64,000 nt of DNA. Origin: Sphingobium sp. TCM1 (GTDB lineage: Bacteria; Pseudomonadota; Alphaproteobacteria; Sphingomonadales; Sphingomonadaceae). Below the pieces are notes generated by a model that saw only the letters and a list, made by a program, of their open reading frames with translations, searched no databases and was not told where the DNA came from. Shown here piece after piece: positions 51,138 to 59,570 of the stretch. A program made the translations under genes and the position numbers. How positions within the stretch are numbered: the first letter of the stretch is position 1; each line of letters starts with the position of its first letter. Where the stretch lies: the NCBI RefSeq assembly GCF_001650725.1, contig NZ_LXVX01000005.1, positions 274,825-338,824 of the forward strand, read 5' to 3'.

Positions 51138-51422
51138 ATGGACTTCATTTCCATCCTGTCGATTTTCGTGCTGGCGTGCTTCGTCGGCTATTATGTGGTC
51201 TGGTCGGTGACGCCCGCGCTCCACACGCCGCTGATGGCGGTCACCAACGCCATTTCCTCGGTCATCATCGTCGGCGCGCTGGTCGCGTCGGCGGAGGCGG
51301 GCAGCATTGCGGCGAAGGTGTTGGGGCTGGTCGCGGTGGTCTTCGCATCGGTCAACATCTTCGGTGGCTTCGCGGTCACGGAACGCATGTTGGCGATGTA
51401 CAAGAAGAAGGAGCGCAAGTGA
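51138..51422 (+). CDS. pntAB: NAD(P) transhydrogenase subunit alpha part 2
   Basis: 94 residues with three membrane helices (FISILSIFVLACFVGYYVVW, MAVTNAISSVIIVGALV, VLGLVAVVFASVNIFGGFAVT) and the conserved VTPALHTPLMAVTNAIS and FAVTERMLAMYKKK. It forms part of the proton channel domain II. Start ATG at 51138 follows GGGAGTAGGAAC. The stop overlaps the pntB start by one base. Confidence 0.95.
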   Translation: MDFISILSIFVLACFVGYYVVWSVTPALHTPLMAVTNAISSVIIVGALVASAEAGSIAAKVLGLVAVVFASVNIFGGFAVTERMLAMYKKKERK

Positions 51423-52843
51423 TGCACGAGCTGGCTCCTGTCTCTCCCTTCGTGGCGCTCGCCTATCTGATCGCCGGCATCCTCTTCATCCTGGCGCTGC
51501 GCGGGCTGTCCAGCCCCGCCACCAGCCGACGCGGCAACCGCATGGGCATGGTCGGCATGGCCATCGCGGTCGTGACCACGCTTTACACCCATGATGTGGT
51601 CAGCCTGCCCGAGATCGTCGGCGCCATCATCGTTGGCGGCGGCATCGGCTTCCTGATCGCCCGGCGGATCGCGATGACGGCGATGCCGCAACTCGTCGCC
51701 GCCTTCCACAGCCTCGTCGGCATGGCCGCCGTGCTGGTGGGCGCTGCCGCCTATCTCAATCCCGGCGCCTTCGGCATTCTCGATCCGCTGACGGACGAGA
51801 TCCACAATGCCAGCCGGATCGAGATGGGGCTGGGCGTCGCGATCGGCGCGATCACCTTCTCCGGGTCGGTCATCGCCTTCCTCAAGCTCAACGGCAACAT
51901 GTCGGGCAAGCCGATCATGCTGCCCGGCCGCCATATCATCAACCTGGGCACGTTGGCCGCGATCCTGGGCCTCATCGCCTATTTCGTGACCGACCAGTCG
52001 CCCTGGATTTTCTGGACCGTGACCGCGCTCAGCTTCGTCATCGGCTTCCTGCTGATCATCCCGATCGGCGGCGCGGACATGCCGGTCGTGGTGTCGATGC
52101 TGAACAGCTATTCGGGCTGGGCCGCCGCCGCCATGGGCTTCACCCTGGGCAATACCGCGATGATCATCACCGGCGCGCTGGTGGGCAGTTCGGGTGCGAT
52201 CCTCTCCTACATCATGTGCAAGGCGATGAACCGCAGCTTCATCAGCGTGATCGCCGGCGGCTTCGGCGCGGAAAGCGGCCCGTCGGGCGGCGGCGCGGCG
52301 GCGGTCGATCGTCCCTACAAGCGCGGCAGCGCCGAAGACGCGGCGTTCCTGATGAAACAGGCGGACAGCGTCATCATCGTGCCGGGCTACGGCATGGCGG
52401 TCAGCCAGGCGCAGCACGCGCTGCGCGAGATGGGCGACCTGCTCAAGAAGGAAGGCGTCAGCGTCAAATATGCGATCCACCCGGTCGCGGGCCGTATGCC
52501 CGGCCATATGAACGTGCTGCTGGCCGAAGCGAACGTCCCCTATGACGAAGTGTTCGAACTGGAGGACATCAACAGCGAGTTCGGCCAGGCCGACGTCGCC
52601 TTCGTCATCGGCGCCAACGACGTGACCAACCCGGCGGCCAAGACCGACAAGACGTCGCCCATCTACGGGATGCCGATCCTCGACGTGGCCAACGCCAAGT
52701 CGGTGCTGTTCGTGAAGCGCTCCATGGGCGGCGCGGGCTATGCCGGCGTCGACAATGAGGTCTTCTACATGGACAACACCATGATGCTGCTGGCCGACGC
52801 CAAGAAGATGGTCGAGGAGATCGTGAAGGGGCTTGCCCACTAA
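51422..52843 (+). CDS. pntB: NAD(P) transhydrogenase subunit beta
   Basis: 473 residues. About nine membrane helices (51422 to about residue 260, GGGIGFLIARRIAMTAMPQLVAAFHSLVGMAAV) are followed by the NADP(H)-binding domain III with VIIVPGYGMAVSQAQHALREM, HPVAGRMPGHMNVLLAEANVPYD and GANDVTNPAAKTDKTSPIYGMP. It completes the pnt operon, which ends in a strong terminator. Confidence 0.96.
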   Translation: MHELAPVSPFVALAYLIAGILFILALRGLSSPATSRRGNRMGMVGMAIAVVTTLYTHDVVSLPEIVGAIIVGGGIGFLIARRIAMTAMPQLVAAFHSLVGMAAVLVGAAAYLNPGAFGILDPLTDEIHNASRIEMGLGVAIGAITFSGSVIAFLKLNGNMSGKPIMLPGRHIINLGTLAAILGLIAYFVTDQSPWIFWTVTALSFVIGFLLIIPIGGADMPVVVSMLNSYSGWAAAAMGFTLGNTAMIITGALVGSSGAILSYIMCKAMNRSFISVIAGGFGAESGPSGGGAAAVDRPYKRGSAEDAAFLMKQADSVIIVPGYGMAVSQAQHALREMGDLLKKEGVSVKYAIHPVAGRMPGHMNVLLAEANVPYDEVFELEDINSEFGQADVAFVIGANDVTNPAAKTDKTSPIYGMPILDVANAKSVLFVKRSMGGAGYAGVDNEVFYMDNTMMLLADAKKMVEEIVKGLAH

Positions 52844-52864
52844 GCATCGCTTCCCTTAACCATG

Positions 52865-52902
52865 AAGGGACGGCAGGGCGGGGCGCCCGTCCGTCCCTTT
52901 TT
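52865..52902 (+). terminator. Intrinsic terminator of the pnt operon
   Basis: AAGGGACGG (52865-52873) pairs with CCGTCCCTT (52891-52899) around a GC-rich 17-nt loop, and the arm runs into five T. It starts 22 nt after the pntB stop. Confidence 0.88.
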
Positions 52903-52927
52903 CATGTCGGGGATTTGCGGGGAACAT

Positions 52928-53617
52928 ATGCACAAGCTTGGCCTGATCGGCGGTCTCAGCTGGACCTCCACCGCCCGCTATTATGAGATCATCAACAAGG
53001 CCGTGCATCGCGCGCTGGGCGGCCAGCACAGTGCGCCGCTGCTGATCGAAAGTCTCGACTTCGCGTCCGTCGCTGGCTGCGCGACCGAAGAGGATTGGGA
53101 CAATGCCGCCGTCAAGCTGATCGACGCGGCCCGCCGGCTGGAGACGGCTGGCGCGGGTGCGCTGCTGATCTGCGCCAACAGTATGCACCGTGTCTACGAC
53201 CGGGTGCAGAGCGCGGTCGGCATCCCCATCCTCCATATCGCCGAGCGGGTGGGGAAGAAGATGCAGGCGGACGGCGTCGAGAAAGCGGCGTTGATCGGCA
53301 CGCGCAACGTGATGGTGGAGAAATTCTACCGCCAGCGGCTGGTCGCGCATGGCGTGTCGCTGCTGCCGCCCGACATGGAGATGGCGGAGCGGATCGACCG
53401 CATCGTCTATGACGAACTGACCGTGGGCAAGATCAGCCGCGAGTCCGAGCGCTATATGAAGTCGGAACTGACCGACATCGCCAAGCAGCATGTGCAGGCG
53501 GTGGTGCTGGCCTGCACCGAACTGGAACTGATCGTCGACGTGAAGGCCAATGTCGTGCCGATCTACGACTGCACCAGCATCCACGCCAAGGCGGGGGTCG
53601 ACTTCATCCTGGGATGA
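52928..53617 (+). CDS. Aspartate/glutamate racemase family protein
   Basis: 229 residues from ATG at 52928 (GGGGAAC upstream). The two catalytic cysteines of the cofactor-independent amino acid racemases are visible in LICANSMHR (N-terminal) and VLACTELEL (C-terminal). The start HKLGLIGGLSWTSTARYYEIINK is typical of YgeA/RacX-like members. The real substrate (Asp, Glu or a broad set) cannot be told. It lies alone between the pnt terminator and the convergent pyrX. Confidence 0.88.
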   Translation: MHKLGLIGGLSWTSTARYYEIINKAVHRALGGQHSAPLLIESLDFASVAGCATEEDWDNAAVKLIDAARRLETAGAGALLICANSMHRVYDRVQSAVGIPILHIAERVGKKMQADGVEKAALIGTRNVMVEKFYRQRLVAHGVSLLPPDMEMAERIDRIVYDELTVGKISRESERYMKSELTDIAKQHVQAVVLACTELELIVDVKANVVPIYDCTSIHAKAGVDFILG

Positions 53618-53671
53618 GGGTGGCGGGCGGCTGATCCGTCAGGCCGCCCCTATTCTCACCCGGGAAAGCGG

Positions 53672-54895
53672 CTAAAGGAATGCGCCGCCCTTCATGATCC
53701 GCCGCGCGCGGCCCTGCACCGGCAGCCGGTCGAAGGGCGTATTGCCCGCGGCGGCCGCCATCTTGCCCGAATCCACGATCCAGGGCGTGTCGGGATCGAT
53801 GAAGATCAGGTCGGCGGCGCTCCCCGCAGCGAAGCTGCCGGCATTGACGCCCAGGATGCGCGCCGGATTGGCGCAGAGCAGCGTCATCAGCCGGTTGATC
53901 GTCACATGCCCGTCGCGCACCAGGTTGAGCGACAGGGCCAGCAGGGTTTCCGCCCCCGCCATGCCGGGCGCGGCGTCGGCGAAGGGCAGGCGCTTGTCTT
54001 CCGGCCCGCGCGGGTCGTGGCTGGAGGTAATGACGTCGACCGTCCCGTCGGCGACCGCGGCCAGGCTGGCCTGCCGGTCGGTTTCGGACCGCAGCGGCGG
54101 CGACAGGCGGGCGAAGGTGCGAAAGTCGGTCGCCGCCTGATCGTTGAGGAAAAGATAGGCGGGGCTGATGCCGCAGGTGACCTTCAGTCCCTCCGCCTTG
54201 GCCGCGCGGATCAGGTCGAAACCCGCCTTCGTCGTCACCAGCCGGAAATGGATCGACGCGCCGGTTTCGCGCACCAGCATGATGTCGCGCGCGATCGCCA
54301 TCGCTTCGGCGCAGGCCGGGGCATGGGGCAGGCCGAGGCGCGTCGCGGTCTCGCCGCTGGTCGCCACGGCCTTGGCGGTCAGGCCGCTATCCTCGGCATG
54401 GGCGATCAGGGTAAGGCCGAGGCCGCTGGCATAGGACAGGACGCGCAGCATCACGCCCGAATCGGCGATCCACTGGCGGCCGGTGCCGACTGCCTTCGCG
54501 CCCGCCGCCTGCATCAGGCCGATCTCCGCCATTTCGGCACCCTGAAGGCCACGAGTCGCCGCCGCGATCGGGTGGACCCAGAAATCGGGCTTGCCCGCGC
54601 GCGCCGCCTGCCGGATCAGGCCAACCTCGTCCAGCGGGGCGCGCTGGTCGGGCATCAGCGCCGCGCGGGTGATGCCGCCGAAATGGAAGGCCGGCTTGTC
54701 GGTGGCGAAGACGCCGAGGTCGATCAGGCCGGGCGCGACCACCAGCCCCTGCGCATCCACCTGTTCTGCATCGGATGGGACGTGGATCGCGCCGCTGGCG
54801 ACGATCCGGTCGCCTTCGATCAGCACGGCGCCGGGCGTGAGCGCATCGGCCGCCGGATCGGCCAGCTGGCCGTTGATGATGGCGATCTTCGTCAC
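53672..54895 (-). CDS. pyrX: Dihydroorotase-like non-catalytic subunit (PyrX type)
   Basis: 407 residues from GTG at 54895, 8 nt after AAGAGG. The fold is that of dihydroorotases (VVAPGLIDLG, HAEDSGLTAKAVA, VTCGISPAYL, TVDVITSSHDPR, NPARILGV), but the metal-binding HxH motif expected after GLID is replaced by LGVFATDKP. Such inactive homologues next to pyrB act as structural partners of aspartate transcarbamoylase. Active dihydroorotase should be encoded elsewhere. It is 105 nt downstream of pyrB on the same strand. Confidence 0.88.
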   Translation of the reverse strand: MTKIAIINGQLADPAADALTPGAVLIEGDRIVASGAIHVPSDAEQVDAQGLVVAPGLIDLGVFATDKPAFHFGGITRAALMPDQRAPLDEVGLIRQAARAGKPDFWVHPIAAATRGLQGAEMAEIGLMQAAGAKAVGTGRQWIADSGVMLRVLSYASGLGLTLIAHAEDSGLTAKAVATSGETATRLGLPHAPACAEAMAIARDIMLVRETGASIHFRLVTTKAGFDLIRAAKAEGLKVTCGISPAYLFLNDQAATDFRTFARLSPPLRSETDRQASLAAVADGTVDVITSSHDPRGPEDKRLPFADAAPGMAGAETLLALSLNLVRDGHVTINRLMTLLCANPARILGVNAGSFAAGSAADLIFIDPDTPWIVDSGKMAAAAGNTPFDRLPVQGRARRIMKGGAFL

Positions 54896-55000
54896 GCGCC
54901 GCACCTCTTATGGACAAGGTCATCCCCGCGCAGGCGGCAAGGACGAGAAGAATTGTTCGGAGCCATCAAGCTCATCCCTCCAGCTTGTTCGTCGGGATGG

Positions 55001-56011
55001 TCAAGCCCATCCCTCCACGCCGCGCGCACCGCGCGTCAGCACGTCCAGACAGGCCATGCGTACCGCGACGCCCATCGCCACCTGCTCGGTGATCGCCGAT
55101 CGTTCGGGATGGTCGGCCACGGTGCTGCTGATCTCCACGCCCCGGTTCATGGGGCCGGGGTGCATGACCAGCGCGTCGGGTTTCGCAATGGCGAGCCGTT
55201 CGGGGGTCAGGCCGTAGAGGGCATGATATTCACGGGCCGACGGGATGAAGGCGCCATCCATACGCTCGTTCTGGAGGCGCAGCATCATTACCACGTCGGC
55301 GCCATCCAGCCCGTCGTCCATGCGGGTATAGGGTGTCGCGCCCAGCATTTCTACCTCCGGCGGCAGCAGCGTGGGCGGGGCGACCGCGCGCACCTGCGCG
55401 CCCAGCGCGGCGAGGCAGAGCATGTTCGAACGCGCCACGCGGCTGTGCAGCACGTCGCCGCAGATGGCGACCACCAGTCCTTCGAACCCGCCCTTGCGGC
55501 GGCGGATGGTGAGCGCGTCGAGCAGCGCCTGGGTCGGGTGCTGGTGCCAGCCGTCGCCCGCATTGAGGACCGGGCAGTCGACCTTGTCCGCGATCAGCGC
55601 CACCGCGCCTGAACTGGCATGGCGGATGACGATGACGTCGGCGGCCATGGCGTTCAGGGTCATGGCGGTGTCGATCAGCGTCTCGCCCTTCTTCACGCTG
55701 GACTGGCCCGCGTGCATGTTGACGACATCGGCGCCCAGCCGCTTGCCGGCGATCTCGAACGACAGCAATGTGCGGGTGCTGTTTTCGAAGAAGGCGTTGA
55801 TCTGGGTCATGCCCGCCAGCCGGTCATCATGCTTGCGCGCGCGGCCTTTGTTGGCCTGCGCCCAATGTTCGGCCTCATCGAGCAGGAAGCGGATTTCCCA
55901 GGGTTTGAGATCGGCGATCGAAAGCAGGTGCCGATGCGGGAACAGCGCCTTGCCGGTCAACTCCGGTCCGGGGGACTGGGGCGACGCGTCGGGAATGAAG
56001 ATGTCGGGCAT
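55001..56011 (-). CDS. pyrB: Aspartate carbamoyltransferase catalytic subunit
   Basis: 336 residues from ATG at 56011. The carbamoyl phosphate loop [22 protein letters not shown], the 80s loop [27 protein letters not shown] and the aspartate loop ([23 protein letters not shown]) are all intact. It joins carbamoyl phosphate and aspartate in pyrimidine synthesis. It pairs with the dihydroorotase-like pyrX downstream, the class A2-type dodecamer arrangement; no pyrI is present. Confidence 0.96.
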   Translation of the reverse strand: MPDIFIPDASPQSPGPELTGKALFPHRHLLSIADLKPWEIRFLLDEAEHWAQANKGRARKHDDRLAGMTQINAFFENSTRTLLSFEIAGKRLGADVVNMHAGQSSVKKGETLIDTAMTLNAMAADVIVIRHASSGAVALIADKVDCPVLNAGDGWHQHPTQALLDALTIRRRKGGFEGLVVAICGDVLHSRVARSNMLCLAALGAQVRAVAPPTLLPPEVEMLGATPYTRMDDGLDGADVVMMLRLQNERMDGAFIPSAREYHALYGLTPERLAIAKPDALVMHPGPMNRGVEISSTVADHPERSAITEQVAMGVAVRMACLDVLTRGARGVEGWA

Positions 56012-56073
56012 GAGCCGAGCCTTTAGGCCAGCGTCGCGGGGAGGGCAAGGTGGCGGAAGGATGGTCGGGAAAC

Positions 56074-56148
56074 TGGCTGGGGCGGGAGGATTCGAACCTC
56101 CGCATGGCGGTACCAAAAACCGCTGCCTTACCGCTTGGCTACGCCCCA
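56074..56148 (-). tRNA. trnQ: tRNA-Gln (anticodon TTG)
   Basis: 75-nt cloverleaf on the minus strand. Acceptor TGGGGCG with CGCCCCA, discriminator G and an encoded CCA. D-arm TAGCCAAGCGGTAAGGCA, anticodon loop TTTTTGG (TTG) and T-arm GGAGGTTCGAATCCTCC are intact. It lies upstream of pyrB. Confidence 0.96.
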
Positions 56149-56273
56149 GCAGGGTCGACGGATCGTCGACGCGGACCGCCATATAACGTGTGATCGGCGA
56201 AAGGAAAGCCTAGTCATGCTAGTTTGATGACGCCAATATGCGTTTCGCCCTTTCGCCGGATCATAAGCCCCCC

Positions 56274-56783
56274 ATGTCGGTTTCCAACGCGCCTTCCACC
56301 CAGATTTCCCCTGCCTCCCCGCTCTTCCTGCGCGAGGATGAGATCAGGCGGGGGATCGAGATGCTCTATTTCGGCTATTCCGCGCTCACCCGTTCGATCG
56401 ACGAGGGGCTGGCGGCGCAAGGGCTGGGGCGGGCGCATCATCGCGCGCTCTATTTCATTTCGCGCCAGCCTGACCTCACGGTCAAGGAATTGCTGCGGCT
56501 GCTGGCGATCACCAAACAGTCGCTGGGGCGGGTGCTGAACGACCTGGTCGAGCGCGGCTATATCGAGACGCGGACGGGGCCGAGCGACCGGCGGCAGAAA
56601 TTGCTGCGGCTCAGCCCGGCCGGAAAGGCGCTGGAGGCGGACCTGTTCCGCGCGCTGCGCGAGAAGATGGCGGCGGCCTATGCCCAGGCGGGGCAGGGGT
56701 CCGTCACCGGTTTTTGGCGCGTGCTCGAAGGGCTGATCCCCGAAGGCGATCGATCCATGGTGTTCGGCCTGCGCGGGGGGTGA
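56274..56783 (+). CDS. MarR family transcriptional regulator
   Basis: 169 residues from ATG at 56274; an in-frame ATG at 56238 would add 12 residues, and neither has a strong ribosome-binding site. The winged helix-turn-helix is LTVKELLRLLAITKQSLGRVLNDLVERGYIETRTGPSDRRQKLLRLSPAG, the MarR DNA-binding core. The N-terminal FLREDEIRRGIEMLYFGYSALTRSID helix dimerises. The target is unknown; it may control the small lipoprotein downstream or lie alone. Confidence 0.88.
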   Translation: MSVSNAPSTQISPASPLFLREDEIRRGIEMLYFGYSALTRSIDEGLAAQGLGRAHHRALYFISRQPDLTVKELLRLLAITKQSLGRVLNDLVERGYIETRTGPSDRRQKLLRLSPAGKALEADLFRALREKMAAAYAQAGQGSVTGFWRVLEGLIPEGDRSMVFGLRGG

Positions 56784-56855
56784 TTGCCCTGACGCAACCT
56801 TATCGTCATTCCTGCGCTTTAAGCGGCTCCAAGATACGCGCAAGAGGAGCCAAAT

Positions 56856-57170
56856 ATGCGTAAATCCCTTCTCGCCGGGCTGACAGTGCTGGCTGCGGCC
56901 GGCCTGTCCGCCTGCTCGGAAAAGGCGCAGGACAATCTGGAAAATGCCGGATCGGCGATCGGCAACGACGTGACCAGCGCGGTCGACCGTGCCGGCGCGA
57001 AGATCGACAATGGGCTTGAGGATGCAGGCCGGGCGATTGACAATGGCGCCGACAGAATCGGAGCCGCGACAAATGAGGCGGCGGATGACGCCAGGCGCGA
57101 GGCAGGCGAAGCGAAGCGGAATGTCGGCGAATCGCTGGAGAAAGCAGGCAGCGATCTCAGGAATGAATGA
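56856..57170 (+). CDS. Small helical lipoprotein
   Basis: 104 residues. MRKSLLAGLTVLAAAGLSACS is a lipoprotein signal with lipobox LSAC. The mature part is a continuous amphipathic helix with 11-residue-like repeats (NLENAGSAIGNDV, AGAKIDNGLEDAGRAIDNGADRIG, EAADDARREAGEAKRNVGES), the pattern of LEA-like or YtxH/entericidin-related stress proteins. It probably coats the envelope under stress. A strong AGAGGAG lies ahead of the start. Confidence 0.8.
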   Translation: MRKSLLAGLTVLAAAGLSACSEKAQDNLENAGSAIGNDVTSAVDRAGAKIDNGLEDAGRAIDNGADRIGAATNEAADDARREAGEAKRNVGESLEKAGSDLRNE

Positions 57171-57204
57171 GGCTGGATGACGCCCGCTGGCGTCAGAAGC
57201 AACG

Positions 57205-57804
57205 TCAGAAGACGACATTGCGGACGAAGCGGACCGGCGTCGTTCCATGATTGGCGAAGCGATAGGGGCGGTCGCTGCTGAAGATCAGGAAGTCGCCGGC
57301 CGTCACCTTTCTGGGCGTCGCCCCTTCCATCTCCACCGTCAACGCGCCTTCCACCACATAGAGCATTTCATGCCAGTTGGCGGCGTCGGCCTCGGCTCGA
57401 TAGGTTTCACCCACACCCAGGGACCAGGTCCAGAGTTCCGCTTCCCGCGTGGCGGGCACGGTGCCGAGCAGGGTGGCGCGGCTGTCAGGGTTGTCGCCGC
57501 GCCAGGCGAGAGTGTCGATGCGGCTGTTGTCGCGCATCCCGGACGGGCGTACCAGCGCTGAGAAACTGACTCCCAGCGCCTGCGCGAGCCTGTCAAGCGT
57601 CGAGAGGCTCACATTGGCCTCGCCGCTTTCTATACCGGAAATCATCCGTCGGCTGACCCCGGCCAGCGCCGCCAGCGCCTCCTGGCTGAAGCCGCGTTCG
57701 ACGCGGAACGCACGAACATTACCGGCGACATGGGCCAGTACGTCGGGGCGTTCCCGGGCATCGGCTGGCGCCGGCGCATCTTGACTGTGCAATATAGTGC
57801 TCAT
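57205..57804 (-). CDS. XRE family regulator with cupin domain
   Basis: 199 residues from ATG at 57804. N-terminal helix-turn-helix of the 434-Cro type (VRAFRVERGFSQEALAALAGVSRRMISGIESGEANVSLSTLDRLAQALGV). The C-terminal cupin (WHEMLYVVEGALTVEMEG, AGDFLIFSSDRPYRFANHG) binds a small ligand. It is divergent from the EamA exporter gene, with a palindromic operator in between, so it likely represses or activates the exporter and itself. PuuR-like members respond to polyamines, but the ligand here is unknown. Confidence 0.87.
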   Translation of the reverse strand: MSTILHSQDAPAPADARERPDVLAHVAGNVRAFRVERGFSQEALAALAGVSRRMISGIESGEANVSLSTLDRLAQALGVSFSALVRPSGMRDNSRIDTLAWRGDNPDSRATLLGTVPATREAELWTWSLGVGETYRAEADAANWHEMLYVVEGALTVEMEGATPRKVTAGDFLIFSSDRPYRFANHGTTPVRFVRNVVF

Positions 57805-57830
57805 AGGGCGTTGTGCATTATGTTGCACAA
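57785..57830. promoter_or_regulatory. Operator of the XRE-cupin/EamA divergon
   Basis: Perfect inverted repeat TTGTGCA (57811-57817) and TGCACAA (57824-57830) with a 6-bp spacer. A second, partial site, TGTGCA-ATATAG-TGC (57786-57800), overlaps the regulator start codon. Both are in the 60-bp spacer of the divergent genes, where an autoregulating XRE protein should bind. Confidence 0.65.
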
Positions 57831-57864
57831 TGCTGCCCTGGACAAGCCCGGCCGGAACCACCTG

Positions 57865-58719
57865 ATGATCGGCCGCCCCGAACTCGCGCTCATCGGCGTG
57901 ACGATCCTGTGGGGCGGCACCTTCCTGATCGTCCATAATGCCGTGCAGATGACCGGGCCGTTCTTCTTCGTCGGCCTGCGGTTCGGTACTGCGGCGCTGA
58001 TGGCGCTGCCCTTCGCCCTGCCGGCGCTCCGCGGGCTGACTGCGCGGGAGTTGCTGGCGGGGCTGATGATCGGGGTCGGCATTTTCGTCGGCTATTCGCT
58101 CCAGACCTGGGGATTGCAGACGATCAGCAGCAGCACGTCCGCCTTCATCACCGCCGCCTATGTGCCGCTGGTGCCCATCCTGCAATGGATCATCCTGCGG
58201 CGGCCGCCTCGTCTGGCGAGCTGGATCGGTGTGGCGCTGGCCTTCATCGGCCTGATGCTGATCGCCGCGCCCGGCGAGGGGCTGGCCCTGGGCGAGGGTG
58301 AGGCGCTGACATTGGTCAGCACGCTGGCGATCGCGCTGGAGATCATCTTCATCAGCCTGTGGGCGGGCAAGGTCGATGTCGCGCGGGTGACTTTGGTGCA
58401 GCTGGCGGTGACGGCCCTGCTCGCCTTCGCCTGCATGGTTCCGGCGGGGGAGAGCGTGCCGCCCTTTTCCTGGACGGTGCTGCTGTCGGCCTGCGGCCTG
58501 GGGGCCATGACGGCGCTGATCCAGTTCGTCATGAACTGGGCGCAGCGCAGCGTGTCGCCGACGCGGGCGACGCTGATCTATGCGGGCGAGCCGGTATGGG
58601 CCGGGATCATCGGCCGCATCGCGGGCGAGCGGCTGCCGCCCATGGCGCTGCTGGGCGGGTTGCTGATCGTCGCGGCGGTGATCGTGAGCGAGATCCGCTT
58701 CGGGCGGAAGGCGGATTAG
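57865..58719 (+). CDS. EamA/DMT family transporter
   Basis: 284 residues with ten membrane helices in two EamA repeats (ALIGVTILWGGTFLIVHNAVQ, SWTVLLSACGLGAMTALIQFVMNWAQ). ATG at 57865 is preferred because the ATG at 57820 lies inside the operator. Members export amino acids or other metabolites. The divergent cupin regulator suggests that the exported compound is sensed by that cupin. Its end overlaps the enoyl-CoA hydratase gene by 4 nt in convergent orientation. Confidence 0.88.
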   Translation: MIGRPELALIGVTILWGGTFLIVHNAVQMTGPFFFVGLRFGTAALMALPFALPALRGLTARELLAGLMIGVGIFVGYSLQTWGLQTISSSTSAFITAAYVPLVPILQWIILRRPPRLASWIGVALAFIGLMLIAAPGEGLALGEGEALTLVSTLAIALEIIFISLWAGKVDVARVTLVQLAVTALLAFACMVPAGESVPPFSWTVLLSACGLGAMTALIQFVMNWAQRSVSPTRATLIYAGEPVWAGIIGRIAGERLPPMALLGGLLIVAAVIVSEIRFGRKAD

Positions 58720-59474
58720 CCCCGCCGGAACACCGGGGCGCGTTTTTCGAAGAAGGCGGCGAAGGCTTCCTGGGCTTCCGGAGAGGCGAGGGTTTGGCGG
58801 AACAGGCGGGCTTCCTCCTCGATCCGGGCGGTCAGCGCGGCAGGATCGCCCTTCATCAGGCGGCGCGTGGCGGCGAGCGCCTGGGGCGGCTTGCGCATCA
58901 GCGCCGTCGCCTTGGAGCGAGCATGGTCGAGCAGGGCGTCGCCGGGCACGATCGCGGTGACGAGGCCGGCGCGATCGGCGCTGTCGGCGTCCATCGGTTC
59001 GCCCAGCAGCAGCATCGCCGCCGCCTTGGCATGGCCCATGGTTGCGGGCGCGAGCAGGCTGGAGCCGGCTTCGGGCACGATGCCCAGATTGACGAAGGGC
59101 ATGACGAAGCGCGCGTCGGGGGCGGCATAGACCAGGTCGCAGTGGAACAGCATCGTCGTGCCGACGCCCACGGCCAGCCCCTGGACAGCGGCGACGATCG
59201 GCTTGTCGAAGGCGGCGATGGCGCGGATGAAGTCGAAGGCGGCCGCGCCGCCCTCCGGCCCGGCCATGAAATCCTTGAGGTCGTTGCCCGCGCAGAAGGC
59301 GTCGCCCCGGCCCGCGAACAGCACTGCGCCGATGTCCGCGCGGGCGGAGGCATCGGCCAGAGCGGCGGTCATGGCGCGATACATGGGGCCGGTCAGCGCG
59401 TTCTTCTTGTCGGCGCGGTCGATGTGGATTTCGATGATGCCCTGGTCCTCGATGATCGCGATATGCTCGCTCAT
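58716..59474 (-). CDS. Enoyl-CoA hydratase/isomerase family protein
   Basis: 252 residues from ATG at 59474. Crotonase signatures: HIDRADKKNALTGPMYRAM, the oxyanion loop AGRGDAFCAGNDLKDF, and GLAVGVGTTMLFHCDLVYA. The second acidic residue region is FVNLGIVPEAGSSLL, with the Glu typical of Delta3-Delta2 isomerases and broad crotonases. It acts in beta-oxidation or aromatic/terpenoid breakdown. It stands alone here. Confidence 0.9.
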   Translation of the reverse strand: MSEHIAIIEDQGIIEIHIDRADKKNALTGPMYRAMTAALADASARADIGAVLFAGRGDAFCAGNDLKDFMAGPEGGAAAFDFIRAIAAFDKPIVAAVQGLAVGVGTTMLFHCDLVYAAPDARFVMPFVNLGIVPEAGSSLLAPATMGHAKAAAMLLLGEPMDADSADRAGLVTAIVPGDALLDHARSKATALMRKPPQALAATRRLMKGDPAALTARIEEEARLFRQTLASPEAQEAFAAFFEKRAPVFRRG

Positions 59475-59570
59475 GGCGGCAGCCTCTCCTTGTCTATGCA
59501 CAAGGGGAAGTTGTTGGCGCAGGCCGGGCGCCCCGTCTATCCCCCTCGCGATATCGCCGATCGCCCGGAC

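Noticed and set aside
51191..52840. A 549-codon minus-strand frame opposite pntB
   Set aside because: His/Asp/Gln/Arg-rich low-complexity shadow of a highly conserved transhydrogenase gene.
53672..54895. Calling the dihydroorotase-like gene pyrC
   Set aside because: The HxH metal motif is absent, so the non-catalytic pyrX name is better supported.
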